A stretch of DNA of 5,460 nt from Pseudomonadota bacterium (GTDB lineage Bacteria > Pseudomonadota > Gammaproteobacteria > Burkholderiales > Burkholderiaceae_D). Below, piece after piece: positions 1 to 5,460 of this stretch. Each line of letters starts with the position of its first letter. Position 1 is the first letter of the stretch. The notes below the pieces were generated by a model, which had not been told where the DNA came from, searched no databases, and worked only from the letters and a program-made list of their open reading frames with translations. The stretch lies in contig JAEYIG010000139.1 of NCBI GenBank assembly GCA_023409175.1, forward strand, positions 1 through 5,460, read 5' to 3'. The translations under genes and the position numbers were made by a program.

Positions 1-1866
1 AACGGCAAGATCATTCAGGAACTGGAATCGGATTTCCGTGGGGCAGGCTGGAACGTCATCAAGGTCATCTGGGGGTCGGACTGGGATGAGCTGCTGGCAC
101 GGGACAAGGACAATATCCTGAAAAAGGTCATGATGGAAACCGTCGACGGCGAGTACCAGACATACAAGGCCAAGGACGGCGCTTATGTCCGCGAGCATTT
201 CTTCGGCAAGGACCCCCGTCTCTTGAAAATGGTCGAAAACATGTCCGACGACGAGATCTGGCGATTGTCCCGTGGAGGCCATGATCCGCAAAAGGTTTAT
301 GCCGCTTTCAAGGCAGCACAGGAGCATACCGGCCAGCCCACTGTCATTTTGTGCCAGACCGTCAAGGGTTATGGCATGGGTAAGGCAGGTGAGGCCTTGA
401 ATATCGCCCATCAGGTCAAGAAACTGGATGACATGACCATCCGCTCGCTCCGTGACAGGGCAGGGGTCCCGATACCGGATGACCAGCTTGACGAAGTCCC
501 CTTTTACATGCCGCCGGCAGACGCGCCTGAAATGATTTATCTTCACGAGCGCAGGAAACTCTTGGGCGGTTATCTGCCTCATAGGCGTGAAAAGGCGGAT
601 GAACATCTGATCGTCCCGCCGCTTTCGGCTTTCCAGGCCGTGCTGGAACCGACGCATGAGGGACGTGAAATTTCAACGACACAGGCTTATGTGCGGACTC
701 TTGGCATTTTGCTGAGATCGACGGATATCGGCAGGCGGATCGTGCCGATTATGGTGGACGAATCGCGCACGTTCGGTATGGAAGGACTCTTCCGGCAGAT
801 CGGCATCTACAACCCGAAGGGACAGCTTTATGAACCTGTCGATCAGGACGAAGTCATGTATTACCGGGAAGACAAGGCCGGCCAGATCCTGCAGGAAGGG
901 ATTACGGAAGCCGGAGGCATCTGTTCCTGGATCGCCTCTGCGACGAGTTATTCGACGAGCAACAAGATCACATTGCCGTTTTATACCTATTATTCGATGT
1001 TCGGTTTCCAGCGGACGGGTGACCTGATGTGGGCCGCGGCAGACATGATGGCGCGCGGATTCCTGATTGGCGGTACGGCAGGCCGGACCACATTGAATGG
1101 GGAAGGCTTGCAGCATGAGGATGGCCACAATCACGTGATGGCAGCGACAATTCCCAACTGCATTCCATACGATCCCGGATTTGCACATGAAGTGGCCGTC
1201 ATCATCCAGGACGGCGCACGGCGCATGGTGGAAAACCAGGAAAACGTTTTCTACTACGTGTCCGTCATGAATGAATCCTATCCCCAACCCGGCATGAAGC
1301 CGGGGCAGGAAGAAGGCATTCTTAAAGGCATGTATCTTCTTGCCGAAGGCGAAAAAGACCTGCCTCATCGTGTCCAGCTGCTGGGTTCGGGAACCATTAC
1401 CCATGAAATGCTTTCTGCGGTCGAGCTGCTCAAAGACGACTGGAAGGTCGCTGCCGATATCTGGTCGGTAACGTCTTTCACCTTGCTTGCGCGTGAAGGC
1501 AATGATGTCGAACGCTGGAACATGTTGCATGTGGACGAAGATCCGAAAGTGCCTTATGCGACCCGGTGCCTGCAGGATACCCAGGGGCCGGTGATCGCTT
1601 CGACGGATTACATCCGGCTCTTCGCCGAACAGATCCGTGCCTATATTCCTGAAGGCCGCCCGTATACCGTCCTTGGAACGGACGGTTTCGGCCGATCCGA
1701 CACGCGTGCCAATTTGCGCAATTTCTTTGAAATCGACCGTTATTACGTTACGGTCGCCGCTCTGGAAGCACTGGCAAGATCGGGAGACATACCCGTTGAG
1801 ACGGTTTCAAAGGCGATTGAGAAATACGGGATCGACAAGGAAAAACCGAATCCGGTCGATATGTGA
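1..1866 (+). CDS. aceE: Pyruvate dehydrogenase E1 component, homodimeric type (5'-truncated by window edge)
   Basis: This is the ThDP-dependent E1 of the PDH complex, a cytoplasmic enzyme that decarboxylates pyruvate and reductively acetylates the lipoyl group of E2. The frame is open from base 1, so the gene starts outside the window; 621 residues are present. They align from memory with E. coli AceE from about residue 271 to the end (887 aa), so the family's usual length is kept. Visible active-site equivalents are the inner-loop His of NIAHQVKK (409-411, E. coli His407), the catalytic Glu of GITEAGG (907-909, Glu571), the Tyr of FYTYYSMFGF (991-993, Tyr599) and the His of GEGLQHEDGH (1114-1116, His640). 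The C-terminal domain contains VLGTDGFGRSDTRANLR. The ThDP/Mg motif (GDG...N) must lie upstream of the window. The stop is TGA at 1864-1866. No frameshift or missing key residue is seen. aceF follows in the same direction, as in a standard aceEF-lpd operon. Confidence 0.98.
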   Translation, partial: NGKIIQELESDFRGAGWNVIKVIWGSDWDELLARDKDNILKKVMMETVDGEYQTYKAKDGAYVREHFFGKDPRLLKMVENMSDDEIWRLSRGGHDPQKVYAAFKAAQEHTGQPTVILCQTVKGYGMGKAGEALNIAHQVKKLDDMTIRSLRDRAGVPIPDDQLDEVPFYMPPADAPEMIYLHERRKLLGGYLPHRREKADEHLIVPPLSAFQAVLEPTHEGREISTTQAYVRTLGILLRSTDIGRRIVPIMVDESRTFGMEGLFRQIGIYNPKGQLYEPVDQDEVMYYREDKAGQILQEGITEAGGICSWIASATSYSTSNKITLPFYTYYSMFGFQRTGDLMWAAADMMARGFLIGGTAGRTTLNGEGLQHEDGHNHVMAATIPNCIPYDPGFAHEVAVIIQDGARRMVENQENVFYYVSVMNESYPQPGMKPGQEEGILKGMYLLAEGEKDLPHRVQLLGSGTITHEMLSAVELLKDDWKVAADIWSVTSFTLLAREGNDVERWNMLHVDEDPKVPYATRCLQDTQGPVIASTDYIRLFAEQIRAYIPEGRPYTVLGTDGFGRSDTRANLRNFFEIDRYYVTVAALEALARSGDIPVETVSKAIEKYGIDKEKPNPVDM

Positions 1867-1894
1867 ACGACATCGGGTGACGGATGACATATCG
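1857..1894 (+). other. Stem-loop spanning the aceE stop codon
   Basis: CGATATGT (1857-1864) and ACATATCG (1887-1894) are a perfect 8-bp inverted repeat around a 22-nt loop. The loop itself contains a 4-bp CATC/GATG pair (1871-1874 with 1883-1886). The left arm includes the last aceE codons and the T of the TGA stop. No U-run follows, so it does not look like an intrinsic terminator. It could be an mRNA-stability or processing element between aceE and aceF, or chance, since the outer arm is AT-rich. Confidence 0.35.
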
Positions 1895-1913
1895 TATTTC
1901 CTGCATTAAGACT

Positions 1914-1920
1914 AAAAGGG
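1914..1920 (+). promoter_or_regulatory. Ribosome binding site that decides the aceF start
   Basis: AAAAGGG lies 9 nt before the ATG at 1930 but directly abuts the in-frame ATG at 1921, leaving no spacer for the earlier codon. The spacing therefore favours 1930. The protein from 1930 ([13 protein letters not shown]) also begins exactly like the lipoyl domain of lpdA downstream. Confidence 0.6.
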
Positions 1921-1929
1921 ATGCAAGAG

Positions 1930-2163
1930 ATGAAAACAGTGGAAATCAGGGTGCCGGATATCGGTGACTTCAAGGATGTGGAAGTCATCGAGGTAATGGT
2001 CAAGGAAGGGGACGAGATCGTCAAAGACCAGTCTATCGTACTGGTCGAGTCGGACAAGGCGAGCATGGAAATCCCGTCGTCGGAAGCCGGCAAGGTGAAG
2101 GAATTGAAGGTCAAGTTGGGGGACAAGGTTTCCGAGGGTTCCGTTTTGCTTGTGATGGAAGCG
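1930..2163 (+). repeat. Direct repeat copy 1: lipoyl-domain coding segment of aceF
   Basis: Codons 1-78 of aceF align without gaps to codons 1-78 of lpdA (3332-3565). By hand count 34 of 234 bases differ (about 85% identity), and 69 of 78 residues match. The longest uninterrupted identical run is 41 bases (2041-2081), around the lipoyl-lysine codon. Similarity fades after codon 78, where the linkers begin. Confidence 0.9.
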
Positions 2164-3267
2164 GAAGAATCCGGCAATACGGAAGCTGAAAAGAAGCCTG
2201 CAGCTGAAGGAGCGGCTGAAAAAACGGTTGGACGTCCTGTGGTCACTCAAGTGAATGCGTCCGCTGAAGAAAAAGTCATTCCTCCTTCTGAACCCCGTCA
2301 GGAAGCGGCGACGGAGTATATGGCGCAGGATTCGGTTCCAGATCACAAGCTGGATACCGTTGCTCCGCATGCTTCGCCTTCCGTGCGGAAATATGCCCGT
2401 GAACTGGGCGTTGATTTGAGGCGTGTGACGGGTTCAGGCCCCAAAAAGCGCATTCTGAAAGAGGACATTCAGCTCTATGTGAAAACGATGTTGAACCGCG
2501 ATGGGTCATCTAACCGTTTCGACAATTTCATGAATCTCCCTCCCTGGCCCTCCCTGGATTTTTCCCAGTTCGGCGAAACGGAATTGCAGCCCCTGTCGCG
2601 GATCAAGAAAATCAGCGGCCCCAACCTGCACCGGAACTGGGTCATGATCCCGCATGTGACGCAGTACGATCAGGCTGACGTGACAGATCTGGAAGCCTTC
2701 CGGAAACAGGCCAATGAGAAGCACAAGAACGAAGGCGTGAAACTGACGGTCCTGTCCTTCGTGATCAAGGCCTGCGTGGCCGCCCTGAAAAAATATCCGC
2801 AATTCAATGCATCCGTTGATGCGACAGGCGAAAACCTCATTCTGAAACGCTATTACCACATCGGGTTTGCCGCCGATACGGTGCATGGCCTCGTCGTCCC
2901 GGTCATCCGCAATGCCGATAAAAAGGGTTTGCTGGAAATCTCGCGGGAACTTGCACAGTTGTCGGCTCTCGCCCGCGAAGGAAAGCTCAACCCGTCCGAT
3001 ATGCAGGGCGCCAGCTTTACGATTACCTCGCTGGGTGGAATAGGAGGCACCTATTTCACCCCTTTGATCAATGCGCCGGAAGTCGCCATCGTCGGCCTGT
3101 CGCGCATCTCGACACAGCCGGTATGGGACGGCATCCAGTTCGTGCCACGGCAGATCCTGCCTTTGTCCCTGTCCTACGACCACCGTGTCATCGATGGGGC
3201 GGAAGGGACGCGTTTCATCACTTATCTGTCTGAAGTATTGGGCGATATGAAAGAAACGCTTTTGTAG
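1930..3267 (+). CDS. aceF: Dihydrolipoyllysine-residue acetyltransferase, E2 of pyruvate dehydrogenase
   Basis: This is the core subunit of PDH, which transfers the acetyl group from lipoamide to CoA. It has 445 aa from the ATG at 1930; an in-frame ATG at 1921 would add MQE but has no spaced Shine-Dalgarno. Domains in order are: one lipoyl domain (about 1-78, lipoyl Lys43 in ESDKASME, codon 2056-2058); a Glu/Ala/Lys-rich linker (about 80-140), not the Ala-Pro repeats of E. coli; a peripheral-subunit-binding domain (about 146-184, [16 protein letters not shown]...[13 protein letters not shown]); a short linker with [10 protein letters not shown]; and the catalytic domain (about 220-445). The acetyltransferase motif DHRVIDG carries His418 (3181-3183) and Asp422 (3193-3195). 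[17 protein letters not shown] and [19 protein letters not shown] are typical of the core. The short form with one lipoyl domain contrasts with three in E. coli. It sits 63 nt after aceE and 64 nt before lpdA, so co-transcription is very likely. Confidence 0.97.
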   Translation: MKTVEIRVPDIGDFKDVEVIEVMVKEGDEIVKDQSIVLVESDKASMEIPSSEAGKVKELKVKLGDKVSEGSVLLVMEAEESGNTEAEKKPAAEGAAEKTVGRPVVTQVNASAEEKVIPPSEPRQEAATEYMAQDSVPDHKLDTVAPHASPSVRKYARELGVDLRRVTGSGPKKRILKEDIQLYVKTMLNRDGSSNRFDNFMNLPPWPSLDFSQFGETELQPLSRIKKISGPNLHRNWVMIPHVTQYDQADVTDLEAFRKQANEKHKNEGVKLTVLSFVIKACVAALKKYPQFNASVDATGENLILKRYYHIGFAADTVHGLVVPVIRNADKKGLLEISRELAQLSALAREGKLNPSDMQGASFTITSLGGIGGTYFTPLINAPEVAIVGLSRISTQPVWDGIQFVPRQILPLSLSYDHRVIDGAEGTRFITYLSEVLGDMKETLL

Positions 3268-3280
3268 GATCTGATCTGTT

Positions 3281-3297
3281 CTCCGGACATTCCGGAG
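3281..3297 (+). promoter_or_regulatory. Intercistronic hairpin overlapping a strong Shine-Dalgarno
   Basis: CTCCGGA (3281-3287), loop CAT, TCCGGAG (3291-3297): a perfect 7-bp GC-rich stem with a 3-nt loop, 14 nt after the aceF stop. No U-run follows, so it is not a classic intrinsic terminator. Its 3' arm covers GGAG of the GGAGGTGA sequence at 3294-3301, a full match to the 16S anti-Shine-Dalgarno. Folding would hide that ribosome binding site. A role in tuning E3 translation or in mRNA stability is inferred. Confidence 0.6.
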
Positions 3298-3308
3298 GTG
3301 AGCCATAA

Positions 3309-3335
3309 ATGATTGCAAGAGGTTTGATGAGATGA
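3309..3335 (+). CDS. Putative 8-codon leader ORF coupled to lpdA
   Basis: The frame ATG ATT GCA AGA GGT TTG ATG AGA TGA encodes MIARGLMR. It is preceded by GGAGGTGA (3294-3301) with a 7-nt spacer, the best Shine-Dalgarno in the window. Its TGA (3333-3335) overlaps the lpdA ATG (3332-3334) as ATGA, the usual geometry for termination-reinitiation coupling. The peptide has no recognisable family and probably no function of its own; the act of translating it may deliver ribosomes to lpdA. The ORF is short enough to arise by chance, so whether it is translated is unproven. Confidence 0.35.
   Translation: MIARGLMR
3317..3322 (+). promoter_or_regulatory. Proximal ribosome binding site of lpdA
   Basis: AAGAGG lies 9 nt before the lpdA ATG at 3332, a usable but weaker Shine-Dalgarno than GGAGGTGA at 3294-3301, which is too far (30 nt) to serve lpdA directly. 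This site lies inside the putative leader ORF. Confidence 0.55.
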
Positions 3336-3565
3336 AAACGGTGGAAATCAGGGTGCCGGACATCGGTGATGTGAAAGACGCGGAGATCATCGAGGTGATG
3401 GTCAAGGAAGGGGACGAGATCGCCAAGGATCAGTCAATTGTGCTGGTCGAGTCGGACAAGGCGAGCATGGAAATCCCGTCGTCAGAAGCCGGGAAGGTTC
3501 GGGAACTGAAAATCAAATTGGGCGACAAGGTTTCCGAGGGGACTGTTCTGCTGGTGCTGGATGCG
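3332..3565 (+). repeat. Direct repeat copy 2: lipoyl-domain coding segment of lpdA
   Basis: This is the partner of aceF 1930-2163. Of 78 codons, 31 differ, and 22 of those changes are synonymous by hand count. The amino-acid changes (F/V, V/A, V/I, K/R, S/T, M/L, E/D) are mostly conservative. The 41-base identical run is 3443-3483. Confidence 0.9.
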
Positions 3566-5083
3566 GCAGAAAATGGGGTACCAGCTGACAAACCGGAAGG
3601 AAAAGTCGTGGAGAGTGGCTCAAGGACAGAGTCTGTTTCCGTCGCCCAGGAAAATCATGGAACAAGGAACGTTATCGAGTGCGATACGCTGGTTCTTGGG
3701 GCTGGACCCGGAGGATATACGGCCGCATTCAGGGCAGCCGATCTGGGACAGAATGTCGTTCTTGTCGAACGTTATCCTGTATTGGGTGGCGTTTGCCTGA
3801 ATGTCGGCTGCATCCCTTCCAAGGCACTCCTTCATGCGGCAAAAGTCATCACTGAAGCGGAAGAGATGGCTGACACAGGCGTGCATTTTGCCAAACCTGA
3901 GGTCGATCCCGAAAAGCTGAACCGGTGGAAGCAAAGTGTTGTCGACAAGCTGACAGGAGGACTGGCCGCGCTCGCAAAGGCAAGAAAGATCCAGGTTCTT
4001 CAGGGCAATGGCCAGTTTACGGGTCCCAATGAAATGGACGTGTCCGGGCAAGGTGAAAACTGGTCGGTACGCTTCAGGAACGCGATCATTGCTGCCGGCT
4101 CCTCCGCTGCCACATTGCCGGATTTCCCGTACGGGCATCCGGCTCTGGTCGATTCGACTGGTGCGCTTGACCTGAAAAAGATCCCTGAAAAGATGCTGGT
4201 GATCGGAGGAGGCATCATTGGCCTGGAAATGGCATGTGTTTATGATGCGTTGGGAGCGAAAGTCACGATTGCCGAGTTTTCTGACGGCCTGATTCCCGCA
4301 GCCGACCGGGATGTCGTGTTGCCGTTGCTGAAACGGATCAAAAAGCGATATGAGGGTATTTACACGAATACCCGTGTCTCACGGCTGGAAGAGAAAGGCG
4401 ACCGTCTGGAAGCGGTATTTGAAGGCGCGGGAGCGCCGAAAGAAACACGGCAATACGATCTCGTCCTGGTAGCCGTGGGTCGTCGCCCGAACGGAAAACG
4501 GGTCGGGGCAGAGAAGGCCGGTGTTCAAGTTGATGACCGTGGGTTCATACCCGTCAACCGGAAGCAGCAGACGAACGTGCCCCATATCTATGCCATTGGC
4601 GATATCTGCGGTGAGCCCATGCTGGCGCACAAGGCCAGTTATGAAGGGAAAATCGCCGCTGAAGTGATTGCCGGGCTGAAAGTGGAATACGACGCCATGA
4701 CGGTGCCTTCCGTCGCTTATACTGATCCGGAAATCGCCTGGATGGGCCTGACCGAAGAGGAAGCGAAAACGAAGGGACTCGTTGTCGAAAAATCGGTTTT
4801 CCCATGGAGTGCCAGTGGTCGTAACCTCACGATGGGGCGAAAGGATGGCCTGACCAAACTCTTGTGGGATAGAGCGTCGAAGCGTCTGCTGGGCGCAGCC
4901 ATTGCCGGAACGAATGCCGGAGAACTGCTTTCAGAAACGACGCTGGCTTTTGAAATGGGAGCCGATCTGGAGGATATCGCCCTGACCATCCATCCACATC
5001 CGTCATTATCGGAAACGGTCATGTTCGCGGCTGAAACCGGTTTGGGTACGATAACTGACCTCTACATTCCGAAGAAAAAATGA
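3332..5083 (+). CDS. lpdA: Dihydrolipoyl dehydrogenase (E3) with N-terminal lipoyl domain
   Basis: This flavoprotein reoxidises dihydrolipoyl groups of the PDH complex and reduces NAD+. It has 583 aa, about 110 longer than E. coli Lpd, because a lipoyl domain (1-78, lipoyl Lys43 in ESDKASME, codon 3458-3460) and a linker (about 79-114) are fused to the N terminus. The oxidoreductase part shows the FAD-binding GAGPGG (123-128), the redox disulfide GGVCLNVGCIPSK with Cys155 and Cys160, the NAD-binding IGGGIIG (291-297), the second FAD motif YAIGDI (420-425) and the C-terminal catalytic pair in HPHPSLSE (His556, Glu561). All key residues are present. This architecture is known from Neisseria P64k and Cupriavidus PdhL, and it marks the E3 as PDH-dedicated rather than the general Lpd shared with 2-oxoglutarate dehydrogenase. 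The start at 3332 has AAGAGG 9 nt upstream and overlaps the stop of a small leader ORF. Confidence 0.97.
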   Translation: MKTVEIRVPDIGDVKDAEIIEVMVKEGDEIAKDQSIVLVESDKASMEIPSSEAGKVRELKIKLGDKVSEGTVLLVLDAAENGVPADKPEGKVVESGSRTESVSVAQENHGTRNVIECDTLVLGAGPGGYTAAFRAADLGQNVVLVERYPVLGGVCLNVGCIPSKALLHAAKVITEAEEMADTGVHFAKPEVDPEKLNRWKQSVVDKLTGGLAALAKARKIQVLQGNGQFTGPNEMDVSGQGENWSVRFRNAIIAAGSSAATLPDFPYGHPALVDSTGALDLKKIPEKMLVIGGGIIGLEMACVYDALGAKVTIAEFSDGLIPAADRDVVLPLLKRIKKRYEGIYTNTRVSRLEEKGDRLEAVFEGAGAPKETRQYDLVLVAVGRRPNGKRVGAEKAGVQVDDRGFIPVNRKQQTNVPHIYAIGDICGEPMLAHKASYEGKIAAEVIAGLKVEYDAMTVPSVAYTDPEIAWMGLTEEEAKTKGLVVEKSVFPWSASGRNLTMGRKDGLTKLLWDRASKRLLGAAIAGTNAGELLSETTLAFEMGADLEDIALTIHPHPSLSETVMFAAETGLGTITDLYIPKKK

Positions 5084-5107
5084 CGCTTCGCGAAACGCTT
5101 TGAATGC

Positions 5108-5134
5108 CGGGCTGGTCAAAGTTTGATCGGCCCG
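5108..5134. terminator. Possible bidirectional terminator hairpin between lpdA and rsuA
   Basis: Bases 5108-5119 pair with 5123-5134 to form a 12-bp stem (5 GC pairs at the base, two G-U wobbles when read on the + strand) closed by a 3-nt loop (5120-5122). On the + strand it is followed only by TTCAGCTTTT, a broken T-tract; on the - strand no T-tract follows. It starts 24 nt after the lpdA stop and contains the rsuA stop codon (5116-5118). Its position at a convergent junction supports a transcript-end role, but the weak tails limit confidence. Confidence 0.5.
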
Positions 5135-5460
5135 TTCAGCTTTTCAAGATCGTTTTCGTCCAGATGCCGCCATTGTCCAACGTCAAGAGAGTCTTCAAGG
5201 GCAAAACCGCCGATAGCTGACCGGTGAAGTTTTTCCACATGATTGCCTGCCGCGGCGACCATGCGCTTGACCTGATGATATTTGCCTTCGGCGATGACAA
5301 GCCGCATTCGGTATTCATCAGGGGAATCACATTCAAGGGCTTTCGTGATCCCCGTTTCATCCTTCAACTGGACGCCGTTTCTCAGTTTTTCGATCTGAAG
5401 CTCATCAATTCGGGCACTTGTTGAGATATCGTAAACTTTCGGTACTTTTTTCTTGGGCGA
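5116..5460 (-). CDS. rsuA: 16S rRNA pseudouridine synthase, RsuA-like (5'-truncated by window edge)
   Basis: RsuA isomerises a uridine (U516 in E. coli) of 16S rRNA to pseudouridine during small-subunit assembly. The frame is open on the - strand from 5460 to the TGA at 5118-5116, giving the C-terminal 114 residues; the start is beyond the window. Diagnostic stretches of the RsuA/RluB/E/F family are SPKKKVPKVY (1-10, the conserved K-x-Y motif), NGVQL (28-32), AEGKYHQVKRM (57-67), GNHVEKLHR (72-80) and IGG (83-85). The layout, with GVQL followed by TKALEC, resembles E. coli RsuA more than RluB. The catalytic Asp (R-L-D motif) and the S4-like N-terminal domain would lie outside the window. The gene converges on lpdA with 32 nt between the stop codons and does not belong to the PDH operon. 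RluE or RluF is a less likely alternative. Confidence 0.88.
   Translation of the reverse strand, partial: SPKKKVPKVYDISTSARIDELQIEKLRNGVQLKDETGITKALECDSPDEYRMRLVIAEGKYHQVKRMVAAAGNHVEKLHRSAIGGFALEDSLDVGQWRHLDENDLEKLNGPIKL

Noticed and set aside
673..1530. A 285-codon open frame on the - strand inside aceE.
   Set aside because: It is wholly antisense to a highly conserved AceE segment with intact active-site residues. Its translation is rich in His, Arg and Cys and resembles no family. It is a reading-frame shadow of aceE codon bias.
1867..1929. An internal promoter before aceF.
   Set aside because: I found no convincing pair of -35 and -10 boxes at suitable spacing in the 63-base gap, so co-transcription from upstream of aceE is the simpler reading.
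3281..3300. The aceF-lpdA hairpin as a rho-independent terminator.
   Set aside because: The stem is perfect, but it is followed by GTGAGCC with no U-run. lpdA lies directly downstream in the same operon and has no clear promoter in the gap.
2506..3426. A 306-codon open frame on the - strand across aceF and the start of lpdA.
   Set aside because: It is antisense to the E2 catalytic domain and the lpdA lipoyl domain, which are both clearly real. The translation is low in plausibility with no recognisable domain.
3332..3700. The lipoyl domain on lpdA as a new fusion or assembly artefact.
   Set aside because: The frame runs uninterrupted from lipoyl domain to FAD domain, and this architecture is already known from Neisseria and Cupriavidus PDH E3 proteins. 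It is therefore typical rather than novel.
1..5460. An undescribed defence, mobile or biosynthetic system.
   Set aside because: Every substantial open region is explained by aceE, aceF, lpdA or rsuA. No gap exceeds 64 bases and no repeats other than the lipoyl duplication were seen.

Overview
The window is an ordinary but complete-looking piece of central metabolism. It carries most of the pyruvate dehydrogenase (PDH) operon on the + strand, in the order aceE (3' part) - aceF - lpdA, followed by the convergent 3' end of an rsuA-type rRNA pseudouridine synthase gene on the - strand. Coding density is very high: the only non-coding gaps are about 63 bases (aceE-aceF), 64 bases (aceF-lpdA) and 32 bases (lpdA-rsuA).

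Organism: three traits point to a beta-proteobacterium, probably Burkholderiales or a relative. The E1 is the homodimeric AceE type, the E2 has a single lipoyl domain, and the E3 carries its own N-terminal lipoyl domain (the architecture known from Neisseria P64k and Cupriavidus PdhL). Base composition looks moderate (low to mid 50s % GC by eye, not computed), lower than is typical of Burkholderia or Cupriavidus. A lower-GC family such as Oxalobacteraceae or Sutterellaceae is possible, but this is a guess.

Layout: 1-1866 is the C-terminal 621 residues of AceE (pyruvate decarboxylation by ThDP). 1930-3267 is AceF (lipoyl domain, linker, peripheral-subunit-binding domain, acetyltransferase core). 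3332-5083 is LpdA (lipoyl domain, linker, FAD/NAD disulfide oxidoreductase). 5116-5460 on the - strand is the C-terminal end of RsuA. Together AceE, AceF and LpdA convert pyruvate, CoA and NAD+ to acetyl-CoA, CO2 and NADH. RsuA is unrelated to this pathway and modifies 16S rRNA.

The structure beyond the genes is at the junctions. The first ~234 bases of aceF and lpdA are a diverged direct repeat (about 85% identical), and a short shared 8-mer lies just upstream of both starts. The aceF-lpdA gap holds a perfect 7-bp GC-rich hairpin whose 3' arm contains much of a full-consensus Shine-Dalgarno sequence. That Shine-Dalgarno precedes an 8-codon open frame whose TGA overlaps the lpdA ATG (ATGA), a plausible translational coupling device. 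An 8-bp inverted repeat spans the aceE stop, and a 12-bp stem at the lpdA/rsuA convergence contains the rsuA stop codon. I see no mobile element, CRISPR array, RNA gene, phage gene or unknown multi-gene system in this window.
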